From Cyanobacteria bacterium UBA791 (GTDB lineage Bacteria > Cyanobacteriota > Vampirovibrionia > Gastranaerophilales > Gastranaerophilaceae), in the NCBI GenBank assembly GCA_002297005.1, contig DBIX01000048.1, positions 1-64,000 of the forward strand: a stretch of 64,000 bases of DNA, read 5' to 3'. The notes beneath the pieces were generated by a model. That model saw nothing but the letters and a program-made list of their open reading frames with translations, did no database searches and was not told where the DNA came from. This document shows, one piece after another, positions 16,800 through 25,043 of the stretch. Numbering within the stretch: the first letter of the stretch is position 1; each line of letters begins with the position of its first letter. The position numbers and the translations under genes are program-made.

Positions 16800-17144
16800 T
16801 TATGCTAAATCTTCTGGGAAATATTTATCTATTTCAATAATCATTCCATTAAGAGTATTGTTTTCAAATTTTTCTAAAAACTTGAACAAATCTGTATTTG
16901 GAACGTCGTAATTGTATAAGATAACTTCTCCGTCAACTTTTCTCATTACTCTAACAATGTAATGGCATTCTTCTGCATATTGTTTTAAGTAATCGTATTT
17001 AAACTTTTTACCATTTTTATCTCTGGCGATTTTTACATAATGAAAACCCTCAAAAAACTTGATTACATCATCATGTTCATCATTTTTTGAGTGACTATGT
17101 TTTTGAAATAGATTTATTACTTTTTCATTTATTTCGTCAGACAT
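16800..17144 (-). CDS. Hypothetical protein, 114 aa
   Basis: Acidic/basic mixed, no membrane segment. It opens MSDEINEKVINLFQKHSHSK and contains FEGFHYVKIARDKNGKKFKYDYLKQYAEE. The start chosen is ATG 17144 with AGAGGA 6 bases upstream; an in-frame ATG at 17165 has no ribosome site and would include it. It ends one base before the radical SAM start, so it is probably the first gene of that operon. Family not recognised. Confidence 0.7.
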   Translation of the reverse strand: MSDEINEKVINLFQKHSHSKNDEHDDVIKFFEGFHYVKIARDKNGKKFKYDYLKQYAEECHYIVRVMRKVDGEVILYNYDVPNTDLFKFLEKFENNTLNGMIIEIDKYFPEDLA

Positions 17145-17251
17145 CAAAATTCCTCTATAAAACAATGATATTAAAAATTGAAAAAGATGTAAAGAGTATA
17201 GCCAAAAATTTTAAAAACCTTTATAATGAGTTAAAAAGTGAGGGAAAAATA

Positions 17252-17476
17252 ATGCTACCATTAATAACAGAAGAACATTCAACACTAACTTATGCCGAAG
17301 TCTTTCAAGACATAGCCGGCTGGAGAAAACAAATGGTACAACATCTAAAAGAAGAAAATCCTGAAGTTAACTCAGCAATTTTAGAGGTAGCAAACAATAC
17401 AGATTTAGACCCAAAAGCCGTAGCTCTTGGTGCATTTATGGTTTATCGTATGTTGGAAATGGCAATTGAAGAGTAA
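17252..17476 (+). CDS. Hypothetical protein, 74 aa
   Basis: Starts MLPLITEEHSTLTYAEVFQD and ends AFMVYRMLEMAIEE; predicted helical, acidic. GAGGG lies 7 bases before ATG 17252. An upstream in-frame ATG at 17165 would add 29 lysine-rich residues but lacks a ribosome site and would sit on the leader of the divergent gene. Lies just before pyrH, 73 bases apart. Family not recognised. Confidence 0.65.
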   Translation: MLPLITEEHSTLTYAEVFQDIAGWRKQMVQHLKEENPEVNSAILEVANNTDLDPKAVALGAFMVYRMLEMAIEE

Positions 17477-17549
17477 TTTTTAAATTTTGTTACATAATGC
17501 ATACAATAAACATTATTTAAGCTATTATTAAATAAAAGGGGTTTATAAT

Positions 17550-18269
17550 ATGGACTTAAAATATAAAAGAATTTTACTAAAAATTAGTGGCGAAGCATTA
17601 ATGGGCGAACAAGACTTTGGTATTGATTACAAGCCTGTTCAAATGATTGCACAAGAAATTAAAAACATTCACGAAGAGGGTGTAGAAATCGCTGTTGTAG
17701 TTGGCGGCGGAAATATTTTCAGAGGAATGAAAAACAGCACAAAATTAGGTATGGATAGAGCATCAGGCGACTATATGGGTATGCTTGCAACTGTTATGAA
17801 CGCTCTTGCTCTTCAATCAGCTTTAACTCAAATCGATGTGGAATGTAGAGTTCAAACAGCAATCGATATGAACCAAATCGCTGAACCATACAGAAGATTT
17901 AAAGCACAAAGACATTTAGAAAAAAATCGTGTTGTAATTTTTGCAGCAGGTACAGGAAACCCATTCTTCACAACTGATACAGCATCAGCTTTGAGAGCGT
18001 CTGAAATTGGTGCTCAAGCTATGTTAATGGCTAAAAATGGTGTAGATGGTGTTTATACAGATGACCCAAATATTAATCCTGAGGCTAAAAAATTAGAAAA
18101 TATTAGTTATGATGAAATCATTAAAAATGGTTTAAAAGTAATGGACACATCAGCTTGTTCATTATGCAAAGAAAACAATATTCCAATTATCGTATTCGAT
18201 TTCAAAGCTCAAGGTAGCATTAAGAAAATCGTTTACGGCGAAAAAGTTGGAACTTACGTAGGTGCTTAG
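17550..18269 (+). CDS. pyrH: UMP kinase
   Basis: Phosphorylates UMP to UDP. The 239-aa amino-acid-kinase fold shows KISGEALMG at the N-terminus, [10 protein letters not shown], and [14 protein letters not shown] near 170-185. AAGGGG precedes the ATG. It heads the run pyrH-frr-cdsA-rnc-rpe, a variant of the widespread rpsB-tsf-pyrH-frr-uppS-cdsA order, here without rpsB/tsf upstream or uppS between. Confidence 0.96.
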   Translation: MDLKYKRILLKISGEALMGEQDFGIDYKPVQMIAQEIKNIHEEGVEIAVVVGGGNIFRGMKNSTKLGMDRASGDYMGMLATVMNALALQSALTQIDVECRVQTAIDMNQIAEPYRRFKAQRHLEKNRVVIFAAGTGNPFFTTDTASALRASEIGAQAMLMAKNGVDGVYTDDPNINPEAKKLENISYDEIIKNGLKVMDTSACSLCKENNIPIIVFDFKAQGSIKKIVYGEKVGTYVGA

Positions 18270-18287
18270 TTTGTTAAGACACAACTA

Positions 18288-18306
18288 ATTCTGAACTTGT
18301 TTCAGA
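18288..18306. repeat. ATTCTGAACTTG palindromic repeat, copy 1
   Basis: ATTCTGAACTTGTTTCAGA in the pyrH-frr spacer. The reverse complement of a near-identical palindrome is at 48260-48280. Looks like a small dispersed REP-type element. Confidence 0.5.
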
Positions 18307-18346
18307 CTCTCGATATAGAAAGTTATTATTTAAGAAAGAGGTAAAT

Positions 18347-18907
18347 ATGTCATTAGATGAATTATTCGTAAACGGCGAAGAAAAAATGGAAAAAGCTATC
18401 GAACAACTTAACCGTGAATTCAAAACAGTTAGAACAGGTAGAGCTAATCCAAACATTTTAGATAGAGTACACGTTGACTACTACGGAGCTCCAACTCCAT
18501 TACGTCAAATGGCTCAAGTAACAGTTCAAGACGGTACAACTTTAGTTATCGCTCCATTCGACAAATCAATTCTTAAAGAAGTTGAAAAAGCTTTAACAAA
18601 AGCTGAATTAGGCGTTATGCCAAACAACGACGGTGTTGTTATCCGTATGATGTTCCCACCTTTAACAGAAGAAAGAAGAAAAGAAACTGCTAAAGATGTA
18701 AAAAAATTCGGTGAAGAATCAAAAGTTGCTATCAGAAACGTACGTCGTGATATGACAGACGCTTTGAAAAAACTTGAAAAATCTGAAAACTTACCAGAAG
18801 ACGTAGTTAAAGATAATCAAGACAAAATTCAAAAATTAACTGACAAATATACAGGTAAAATTGAATCTATGGTAAGCGAAAAAGAAAAAGAGGTTTTAAC
18901 TGTATAA
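18347..18907 (+). CDS. frr: Ribosome recycling factor
   Basis: Works with EF-G to split the post-termination ribosome. 186 aa, usual length; RTGRANPNILDRVHVDYYG and PFDKSILKEVEKAL are family landmarks, as is the C-terminal coiled-coil VRRDMTDALKKLEK. AAAGAGG lies 6 bases before ATG. Its stop overlaps the cdsA start. Confidence 0.97.
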   Translation: MSLDELFVNGEEKMEKAIEQLNREFKTVRTGRANPNILDRVHVDYYGAPTPLRQMAQVTVQDGTTLVIAPFDKSILKEVEKALTKAELGVMPNNDGVVIRMMFPPLTEERRKETAKDVKKFGEESKVAIRNVRRDMTDALKKLEKSENLPEDVVKDNQDKIQKLTDKYTGKIESMVSEKEKEVLTV

Positions 18908-19815
18908 TGGAAAACACAACTCCTAAAAAATCAGCAATACAAAGATTAATCACAGGTCTTATTTTTGGATTTACAGCACTATTTTTATTAATAGCTGGCG
19001 GACTTCCGTTGTTGCTATTAATTGCAGTTGTTGTAATTATCGGCTCAATAGAATACGTTAAAATTCTTCAACACAAGGGATTTTATCCAAGCATAAAAGT
19101 AATACTTGTGGTGAACACTATCTTTGCAGTTATCGCATACTTTAATTGTTCAAGATTAATGCCAGTAGCACTTTCAGCTGGGTTGATAATTGCTTTCATG
19201 TGGGTATTGTTCAAGGGTAGACAACCTTATATCGCTAATGTTGCAACTACCGTTTTAGGATTTATCTATTGTGGGTGGTGTCCTTTGTACCTATTATTCT
19301 TAAGAGATTTAGGTGCACAAAACAGCACTTCTATAGAAATGATATTAAAAACTGACATCTTTAACGCTGGATTAGGTTATGTAATCTTTTTATTACTTTG
19401 CGTAGTTATGACAGACGTTGGATGTTATGTTATTGGTAAAAACTTTGGAAAACATAAACTTGCACCAGTAATCAGCCCTAACAAAACTATTGAAGGGTCA
19501 GTTGGTGGTGCAGTTTGTGCTATCCTTTTAGGTTTGGTTATTGCGTATTTTATAAAATTACCTTTTTATCACGCAATAATAATGAGTATTATAGTTACTG
19601 CATTTGCTCAAATTGGCGATTTATGTGAATCATTAATCAAGAGAGATGCAGGTGTTAAGGATTCAGGCGACCTACTTCCAGGTCACGGTGGATTTTTAGA
19701 CCGTTCTGATAGTTATATTTTAACTATTCCTGTTCTTTATTACTATTGTGCATACTTTGTTCAATCGAATGATTTGCTAATGAATATTGGTAACTTTATC
19801 AAAGGACTATTTTAG
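18907..19815 (+). CDS. cdsA: Phosphatidate cytidylyltransferase
   Basis: Makes CDP-diacylglycerol from phosphatidate and CTP at the membrane. 302 aa with about eight hydrophobic segments. The family signature is present as ISPNKTIEGSVGG and, near the end, IKRDAGVKDSGDLLPGHGGFLDRSDS. Start and stop are shared with neighbours by one base on each side (frr TAATG overlap and rnc TAGTG overlap), so translation is tightly coupled. Confidence 0.95.
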   Translation: MENTTPKKSAIQRLITGLIFGFTALFLLIAGGLPLLLLIAVVVIIGSIEYVKILQHKGFYPSIKVILVVNTIFAVIAYFNCSRLMPVALSAGLIIAFMWVLFKGRQPYIANVATTVLGFIYCGWCPLYLLFLRDLGAQNSTSIEMILKTDIFNAGLGYVIFLLLCVVMTDVGCYVIGKNFGKHKLAPVISPNKTIEGSVGGAVCAILLGLVIAYFIKLPFYHAIIMSIIVTAFAQIGDLCESLIKRDAGVKDSGDLLPGHGGFLDRSDSYILTIPVLYYYCAYFVQSNDLLMNIGNFIKGLF

Positions 19816-20510
19816 TGAATATTAAAGATTTAGAAAAAGTTTTTGGTATTGAAATTACTGACGAAGAATTATTTACAAAAGCTTTAACACATTCTTCGTA
19901 CACAAAGGAAAACTCTCTAAGTTCACTATTAAACTACGAACGTTTAGAATTTTTTGGCGATGCTGTTTTAAAACTTGCAGTATCAGAAATTTTGATGGAA
20001 AAGTTTCCAACTTCAAACGAGGGCGAACTTACAAAAATCCGTTCAATCATTGTATCTGATGCAACATTATCTGTCGTAGCAAAAGAATTAGGTTTAAATG
20101 AATTTTTAATCCTTGGTAAAAACGCAGAAAAATCAGGCGAAAGAACAAGAGCATCTATTAACGCTTGTGCAGTTGAGGCCTTAATTGGGGCATATTTTTT
20201 AACTGGCAAAAAGAGAGAAATTGTTGAATTTTTAGGTAAAATTTTTGAACCTAAAATATTAGATGTTAAAAATAATTTTGCAAAATATAATGCAAAAGAA
20301 ATTTTGCAAGAATATACACAAAAAAGAACAAAAGAACTTCCAGCATACCATTTAGTAAGGGAATTTGGACCGCAACATGACCCAAGCTTTGAGATAGAAG
20401 TTACTTATCAAAATAAGGTTTTAGCTTGCGAAATTGGAAAATCTAAAAAAGAAGCAGAACAAAAATGTGCTTATGAAGCATGTAAAAAGTTAGGAGTTAT
20501 CAATGAATAA
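19815..20510 (+). CDS. rnc: Ribonuclease III
   Basis: Cuts double-stranded RNA, including pre-rRNA. 231 aa: the RNase III domain with the signature YERLEFFGDAVLKL and the distal catalytic Glu region (CAVEALIGAYFL), then a double-stranded RNA-binding domain from about residue 158 (KEILQEYTQKRTKELPAYHL to KKEAEQKCAYEACKKL). GTG start overlapping the cdsA stop. If the type I locus at 11.8 kb is real, this enzyme would be the expected processor of its duplex (inference). Confidence 0.96.
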   Translation: MNIKDLEKVFGIEITDEELFTKALTHSSYTKENSLSSLLNYERLEFFGDAVLKLAVSEILMEKFPTSNEGELTKIRSIIVSDATLSVVAKELGLNEFLILGKNAEKSGERTRASINACAVEALIGAYFLTGKKREIVEFLGKIFEPKILDVKNNFAKYNAKEILQEYTQKRTKELPAYHLVREFGPQHDPSFEIEVTYQNKVLACEIGKSKKEAEQKCAYEACKKLGVINE

Positions 20511-21144
20511 TGTAATAATTTCACCATCAATTTTATCAGCAGATTTCACAGAACTAGGACGTGACGTTAGAGCAGTAGAAGACGGTGGTGCTGATTGGAT
20601 TCACGTAGACGTTATGGATGGACATTTTGTTCCAAACATTTCTATCGGTGTTCCTGTAGTTAAATCATTAGGCAAAGTTGCAAGAGTTCCTCTTGATGTA
20701 CATTTAATGATTGAAAATCCTGAAAAATATATTGAACCATTTGCAAAAGCAGGTGCAAATATTATCACTTTCCACTACGAAGCAACACAAGATAAAACAG
20801 ACGAAGTTATTGAATTAATTCGCTCATTTGGTTGTAAAGTTGGTATTTCAATTAAACCTAAAACAAACCAAGAAGTATTATTCCCATATTTAGACAAAAT
20901 TGATATGGTACTTGTAATGACAGTTGAACCAGGCTTTGGCGGACAAGAATTTATGGGTTATTGTGCACAAAAAATTCCTTATATCAGAGCAAAAGCACCT
21001 GAAAGCTTGATTGTACAAGTTGACGGCGGTATCAACGAACAAACTGCGAAAATCTGTAAAGGTTTAGGTGCAAATTCACTTGTTGCAGGTAGCTATATCT
21101 ACGGTAGCGATGACATTAAATCAGCAATCGAAAGCTTGAGATGA
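20503..21144 (+). CDS. rpe: Ribulose-phosphate 3-epimerase
   Basis: Interconverts ribulose-5-P and xylulose-5-P in the pentose phosphate pathway. 213-aa TIM barrel: SPSILSADFTELG, HVDVMDGHFVPNISIG, LDVHLMIENPEKYI, TVEPGFGGQEF, VDGGINEQTA. Overlaps rnc by 8 bases and ends the operon; a repeat and a terminator follow. Confidence 0.97.
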   Translation: MNNVIISPSILSADFTELGRDVRAVEDGGADWIHVDVMDGHFVPNISIGVPVVKSLGKVARVPLDVHLMIENPEKYIEPFAKAGANIITFHYEATQDKTDEVIELIRSFGCKVGISIKPKTNQEVLFPYLDKIDMVLVMTVEPGFGGQEFMGYCAQKIPYIRAKAPESLIVQVDGGINEQTAKICKGLGANSLVAGSYIYGSDDIKSAIESLR

Positions 21145-21148
21145 TTTA

Positions 21149-21174
21149 GTTGGGGTAGAAACCCCAACCTACAA
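21149..21174. repeat. GTTGGGGTAGAAACCCCAAC repeat, copy 1
   Basis: A 7-bp stem GTTGGGG / CCCCAAC around TAGAAA-type loop bases, followed by CTACAA. The whole 26 bases recur identically at 47918-47943. REP-like element just after rpe. Confidence 0.7.
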
Positions 21175-21181
21175 TAAATTT

Positions 21182-21219
21182 AAAAATAGGTCGGCTTAAT
21201 AAAACCGACCTATTTTTTT
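21182..21219 (+). terminator. Intrinsic terminator of the pyrH-rpe operon
   Basis: Stem AAAATAGGTCGG / CCGACCTATTTT, short loop, then T run. Confidence 0.92.
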
Positions 21220-21238
21220 GTAAAGATTGCGTAACATG
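21218..21238 (+). promoter_or_regulatory. TTGTAA...GTAACATG element
   Basis: TTGTAAAGATTGCGTAACAT matches the element before the first 51-aa gene (30592) at 17 of 21 positions including the next base. It ends 60 bases before ATG 21299; a -10-like TATACT follows near 21266. Confidence 0.45.
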
Positions 21239-21298
21239 GATAGCAAATTATTTTTTTATATGCATTATACTAAACGTATAGAAGAAAAAGGAAATATT

Positions 21299-22021
21299 AT
21301 GCGTATACAAGCAGTTACTCCTAGCTTTACAACTAGACCCCAAGCAGTACAAAATAAAAAAGTTATAACTCGTCCAATAGAAAAACCAATGAAACAAATC
21401 GAAGTTCAAACTCCAGTTACACAAAAAATGGAGTTTAATTGGTTTCCAAGTATTTTCAGTTCAAAAACATCAAAAGATATGGACGAGGTTAAATCTATAA
21501 AAAATGACCAAGGTTTTCAACGTTATGATAAAGAAGACCAAAAAGAAATCAAAAAATATTTGAAAAAAGGCGAACTTGATGTTGATACAGTAAAAACTTT
21601 TGCTCAAACTAATTTAACTATCAAAGGTATGAGTGAGGCTTATCAATTTTCAAAAACAACAAAAGACCCTAAAAAAGAACAACAAAATATTTTAAAAGCT
21701 GTTGTTGAGTTTGAAAAACCTGAAATGAAAATGCCTCAACAATACAAAGAATATAGAACAGGACTTGAAAGAGGAAAAAATTCAACATATAAACTTACAA
21801 ACCACGATGGTTCACATATAGCTACATATAAAGCTGAAAGTAAGAAAGTTTGTGAGTCTACAGTAGAGGCTGGACCTTATCATCCATCACCAAGACATTC
21901 TGATTCATCAGACTCTAGCTCATCTAGTTCAAGTAGTTCTACAACAAACAGAAATGATGATTTTTGGGATCCAATGAATCCAATGAGCCCAATTAGTCCA
22001 ATAAATCCAATGAATTGGTAA
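21299..22021 (+). CDS. Unknown protein with Ser-rich and Pro/Asn/Met tail
   Basis: 240 aa, family not recognised. It opens MRIQAVTPSFTTRPQA, has a lysine-rich helical middle (FQRYDKEDQKEIKKYLKKGE), then a Ser run near 205-217 and an unusual repeat-like tail NPMSPISPINPMNW. No signal peptide. AAAGGA is 7 bases before ATG 21299; a TTG at 21227 in frame is unlikely because it lies inside the proposed promoter region. Monocistronic with its own terminator. Confidence 0.75.
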   Translation: MRIQAVTPSFTTRPQAVQNKKVITRPIEKPMKQIEVQTPVTQKMEFNWFPSIFSSKTSKDMDEVKSIKNDQGFQRYDKEDQKEIKKYLKKGELDVDTVKTFAQTNLTIKGMSEAYQFSKTTKDPKKEQQNILKAVVEFEKPEMKMPQQYKEYRTGLERGKNSTYKLTNHDGSHIATYKAESKKVCESTVEAGPYHPSPRHSDSSDSSSSSSSSSTTNRNDDFWDPMNPMSPISPINPMNW

Positions 22022-22036
22022 GAAGAGAATTAAACA

Positions 22037-22076
22037 AAAAGAGTGGCAAAAGATTAAAATCTTTTGCCACTCTTTT
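22037..22076 (+). terminator. Intrinsic terminator
   Basis: Perfect long stem AAAAGAGTGGCAAAAGATT and complement ending CTCTTTT. Shares its outer 11 bp with the terminator at 7841. Confidence 0.92.
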
Positions 22077-22119
22077 ATTAATAAATTTTATATATTTTAC
22101 TCCTGTCAAATCACAGATT

Positions 22120-22196
22120 TGAAACGTCGCTATCGTAATGTTCCGTCTTCCAAAGCCTTGCACTTCTGCAAGTCTTTTCAGACTTCACACCGGCTG
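22120..22196. other. Structured GC-richer spacer downstream of ileS
   Basis: Contains the alternating hairpins CTTGCA-CTTC-TGCAAG (22157-22172) and AAGTCT-TTTC-AGACTT (22170-22185), which share bases and so are mutually exclusive. On the minus strand the second has a GAAA loop. No reading frame or ribosome site is evident. Could be a REP-like element or the ileS 3' end. Confidence 0.4.
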
Positions 22197-22199
22197 GAG

Positions 22200-25013
22200 C
22201 TATTCATTAATCGCATCAGCACAATGTTTACAAATGCCGTTTTCGTTTAATTCAGCGTATTTCCAACATCTTGCACATTTTTCGCCTTGTGCTTTTACAA
22301 CCCAAACTGTTGTATCATTTTCTGTATATTCATTCAATACATCAGCTGGTTTTTCTTCTGTAACATAGGCTTGAGATGTAATGTAAATGTTTGAAAGTTC
22401 ATCTTCATTAGCTTTCAATAATTCAGCATCTGGAGATTTGATATAAACTGCAACTTCAAGAGAGCTACCAACTTTTTTATCAGCTCTTAGAGGTTCAATT
22501 GCTTTTGTTACAATTTCTCTTGATTTCAAGATTTTTGCAAAATCTTCTTCAAGTTGTTCGTTATTCCATTCATCATTTTCTTTAACCCAGTCAGATAAAA
22601 GAATTGATTTCAAGCCTTGACGTTGACATTCAGGAATATTTTGCCAAATATCTTCTGCTTGGTGAGGCATTACTGGAGTTAGAACTCTTACTAATGCGTG
22701 CATTGTTTCGTACAATACAGTTTGACAAGCTCTTCTTGATAATGATTTTTTACCTGATGTATAAAGTCTATCTTTTACAATATCAAGGTAGAATGATGAT
22801 AAGTCAACTGCTGCAAAATTTTGTAAGCATTGGAAGTATTTATAGAATTCATAGCTTTCGAATGCATCTGTTACTTCAACAACTAATTTATTCAATTTTG
22901 ATAATGCAAATTTATCAATGCTCTTTAATTCATTGTAAGGAACATAGTCTTTTGCAGGGTCAAAGTCAAACAAGTTGCCTAGTAAAAATCTTGCAGTATT
23001 TCTTGTTTTTCTGAAGATTTCAGAAAGTTGTTTAACAATGTTATCACCGATTTTAATATCGTTTCTATAATCAACTGAGGCTGCCCATAATCTAAGAATA
23101 TCAGCACCATAGTTTTTAATAATATCATCTGGTCTAATGTAGTTACCCAAAGATTTTGACATCTTTCTACCGTCTTCACCAAATACGAAACCGTGTGTTA
23201 AAACTTGTTTGTAAGGTGCTTTACCTTGAGTAGCAACAGATGTTAGTAAAGAAGATTGGAACCAACCTCTGTGTTGGTCAGAACCCTCTAAATACATATC
23301 AACAGGAGTGTGATTTAACTCCTCAGCTCTTGCCTCAACAACAGCTTTCCAAGACACCCCTGAATCAAACCAAACATCCATAATATCTTTTTCTTTACGG
23401 AAATGAGTTTTGCCACATTTAGGGCAAACAAAACCCTCTGGCATAAGTTCTTTTTCAGAATATTTAACCCAAGCATCAGAAGATTCTTTTTCAAACATTT
23501 TTGCTACGTGTTCTATTGTTTCGTCAGTAACAATAACTTCACCACAATCTTCGCAATAGAATACAGGAATTGGAACACCCCAAGCTCTTTGTCTTGAAAT
23601 ACACCAGTCTGTACGACCCTCTACCATGTTTGAAATTCTTGCTTCACCTGAAGCTGGAATAAATTTAACTTTTTTAATTTCTTCTAGAGCTTTATCTCTA
23701 AATTTATCAACTTTTACGAACCATTGAGGAGTTGCTCTGTAAATAACAGGTTTTTTACATCTCCAACAATGTGGATAACTGTGTTGAATATCAGCTGCAG
23801 CAAGCAAAGCACCGCAATCTTTTAATTTGTCGATTACAATAGAATTTCCTTTGTAATAAGGAATACCTGCTAAATCGCCTGCCTCTTCTGTCCAAACACC
23901 TTTTGAATCAAGTGGTGAATAAACACCGATTTTGTATTTACAACAAACTTCATAGTCTTCTAAACCGTGACCAGGAGCTGTGTGAACAGAACCAGTACCA
24001 GCCTCTAATGTAACGTGTTCACCACATAAAATTGGTGATTTTCTGTCATACAATGGATGAACTGGAGTTAAGTTTTCTAAGTCTTGCCCCTTGCAAGTGC
24101 CTAAAACTTTAATATCAGCCTCATTCCAGTCAACATCTTTTAAGAAACTTGCCAACAATTCTGTTGCTGCATAATAAATATCATTTTTGTATTCAAAGAA
24201 TGTATATTCGAATCTAGGATGTACACTAATTGCCAAGTTTGATGGAATTGTCCATGGAGTTGTTGTCCAAATTACAGCGTACATATCTTTGTCTGTATTT
24301 AAGAAATCAAATTTTGATTTTAAAGTATTTACACTTTCATCATCAAATTTAAATCTTACATAAATTGAAGTTGATGTATGATCTGCATATTCAACCTCTG
24401 CCTCTGCTAAAGCAGTTTCGCAAGATGCACACCAATAAACTGGTTTTAAACCTTTTTCGATATAACCTTTTTTGTACATTTCACCAAATACTCTAACTTG
24501 TTCAGCCTCGTATTTGCCGTCAATTGTAAGGTATGGATGTTCCCAATTACCTAAAACACCTAGTCTTTTGAATTCTGATTCTTGACCTTTTAAACTGTTA
24601 TGTGCGTATTCACGACATTTAGCTCTTAATTCAGCAGGAGTAACCGCATTACGACCTCCCTCAATATTTTTTACAACTTTGTTTTCGATAGGTAAACCGT
24701 GTCCGTCATATCCTGGAACATAAGGTGCATAGTAACCTTTTTGAGATTTATATTTGATTAAAATATCTTTTAAAATTTTGTTTAAAGCTGTACCTACGTG
24801 AATTTTTTCTGAACTTAAATATGGAGGTCCATCATGTAAAATAAAGCTATTTGTTTTATCTCTTTGAGAAATCATTTCCTCATAAATATTATTTTCTGCC
24901 CAAAATTCTTGAATTTCAGGTTCTCTCTTTGTAGCATTTGCTCTCATTTGCAATGTTGTTTGAGGCAAATTCAAAGTATCTTTGTACTCGCTTTTTTTAT
25001 TATCTTCTGCCAT
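22200..25013 (-). CDS. ileS: Isoleucyl-tRNA synthetase
   Basis: Charges tRNA-Ile. 937 aa, bacterial type 1 layout: Rossmann catalytic core, CP1 editing domain (TTPWTIPSNLAISVHP), KMSKS as GRKMSKSLGN near 615, anticodon-binding domain, and a C-terminal zinc site CARCWKY...CKHC at about 915-933. The class I HIGH motif near residue 70 reads HVGT (GPPYLSSEKIHVGTALNKI), where IleRS usually has HIGH, and the preceding ANGD is SSEK. All other landmarks are intact. Read alone on minus, 30 bases downstream of the symporter stop region. Confidence 0.96.
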   Translation of the reverse strand: MAEDNKKSEYKDTLNLPQTTLQMRANATKREPEIQEFWAENNIYEEMISQRDKTNSFILHDGPPYLSSEKIHVGTALNKILKDILIKYKSQKGYYAPYVPGYDGHGLPIENKVVKNIEGGRNAVTPAELRAKCREYAHNSLKGQESEFKRLGVLGNWEHPYLTIDGKYEAEQVRVFGEMYKKGYIEKGLKPVYWCASCETALAEAEVEYADHTSTSIYVRFKFDDESVNTLKSKFDFLNTDKDMYAVIWTTTPWTIPSNLAISVHPRFEYTFFEYKNDIYYAATELLASFLKDVDWNEADIKVLGTCKGQDLENLTPVHPLYDRKSPILCGEHVTLEAGTGSVHTAPGHGLEDYEVCCKYKIGVYSPLDSKGVWTEEAGDLAGIPYYKGNSIVIDKLKDCGALLAAADIQHSYPHCWRCKKPVIYRATPQWFVKVDKFRDKALEEIKKVKFIPASGEARISNMVEGRTDWCISRQRAWGVPIPVFYCEDCGEVIVTDETIEHVAKMFEKESSDAWVKYSEKELMPEGFVCPKCGKTHFRKEKDIMDVWFDSGVSWKAVVEARAEELNHTPVDMYLEGSDQHRGWFQSSLLTSVATQGKAPYKQVLTHGFVFGEDGRKMSKSLGNYIRPDDIIKNYGADILRLWAASVDYRNDIKIGDNIVKQLSEIFRKTRNTARFLLGNLFDFDPAKDYVPYNELKSIDKFALSKLNKLVVEVTDAFESYEFYKYFQCLQNFAAVDLSSFYLDIVKDRLYTSGKKSLSRRACQTVLYETMHALVRVLTPVMPHQAEDIWQNIPECQRQGLKSILLSDWVKENDEWNNEQLEEDFAKILKSREIVTKAIEPLRADKKVGSSLEVAVYIKSPDAELLKANEDELSNIYITSQAYVTEEKPADVLNEYTENDTTVWVVKAQGEKCARCWKYAELNENGICKHCADAINE

Positions 25014-25043
25014 CTATCTTTCCTCTAAATTAATATACTAAAT

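Noticed and set aside
17165..17251. Longer form of the 74-aa protein from ATG 17165
   Set aside because: No ribosome site, and it would overlap the leader of the divergent gene; ATG 17252 has GAGGG at good spacing.
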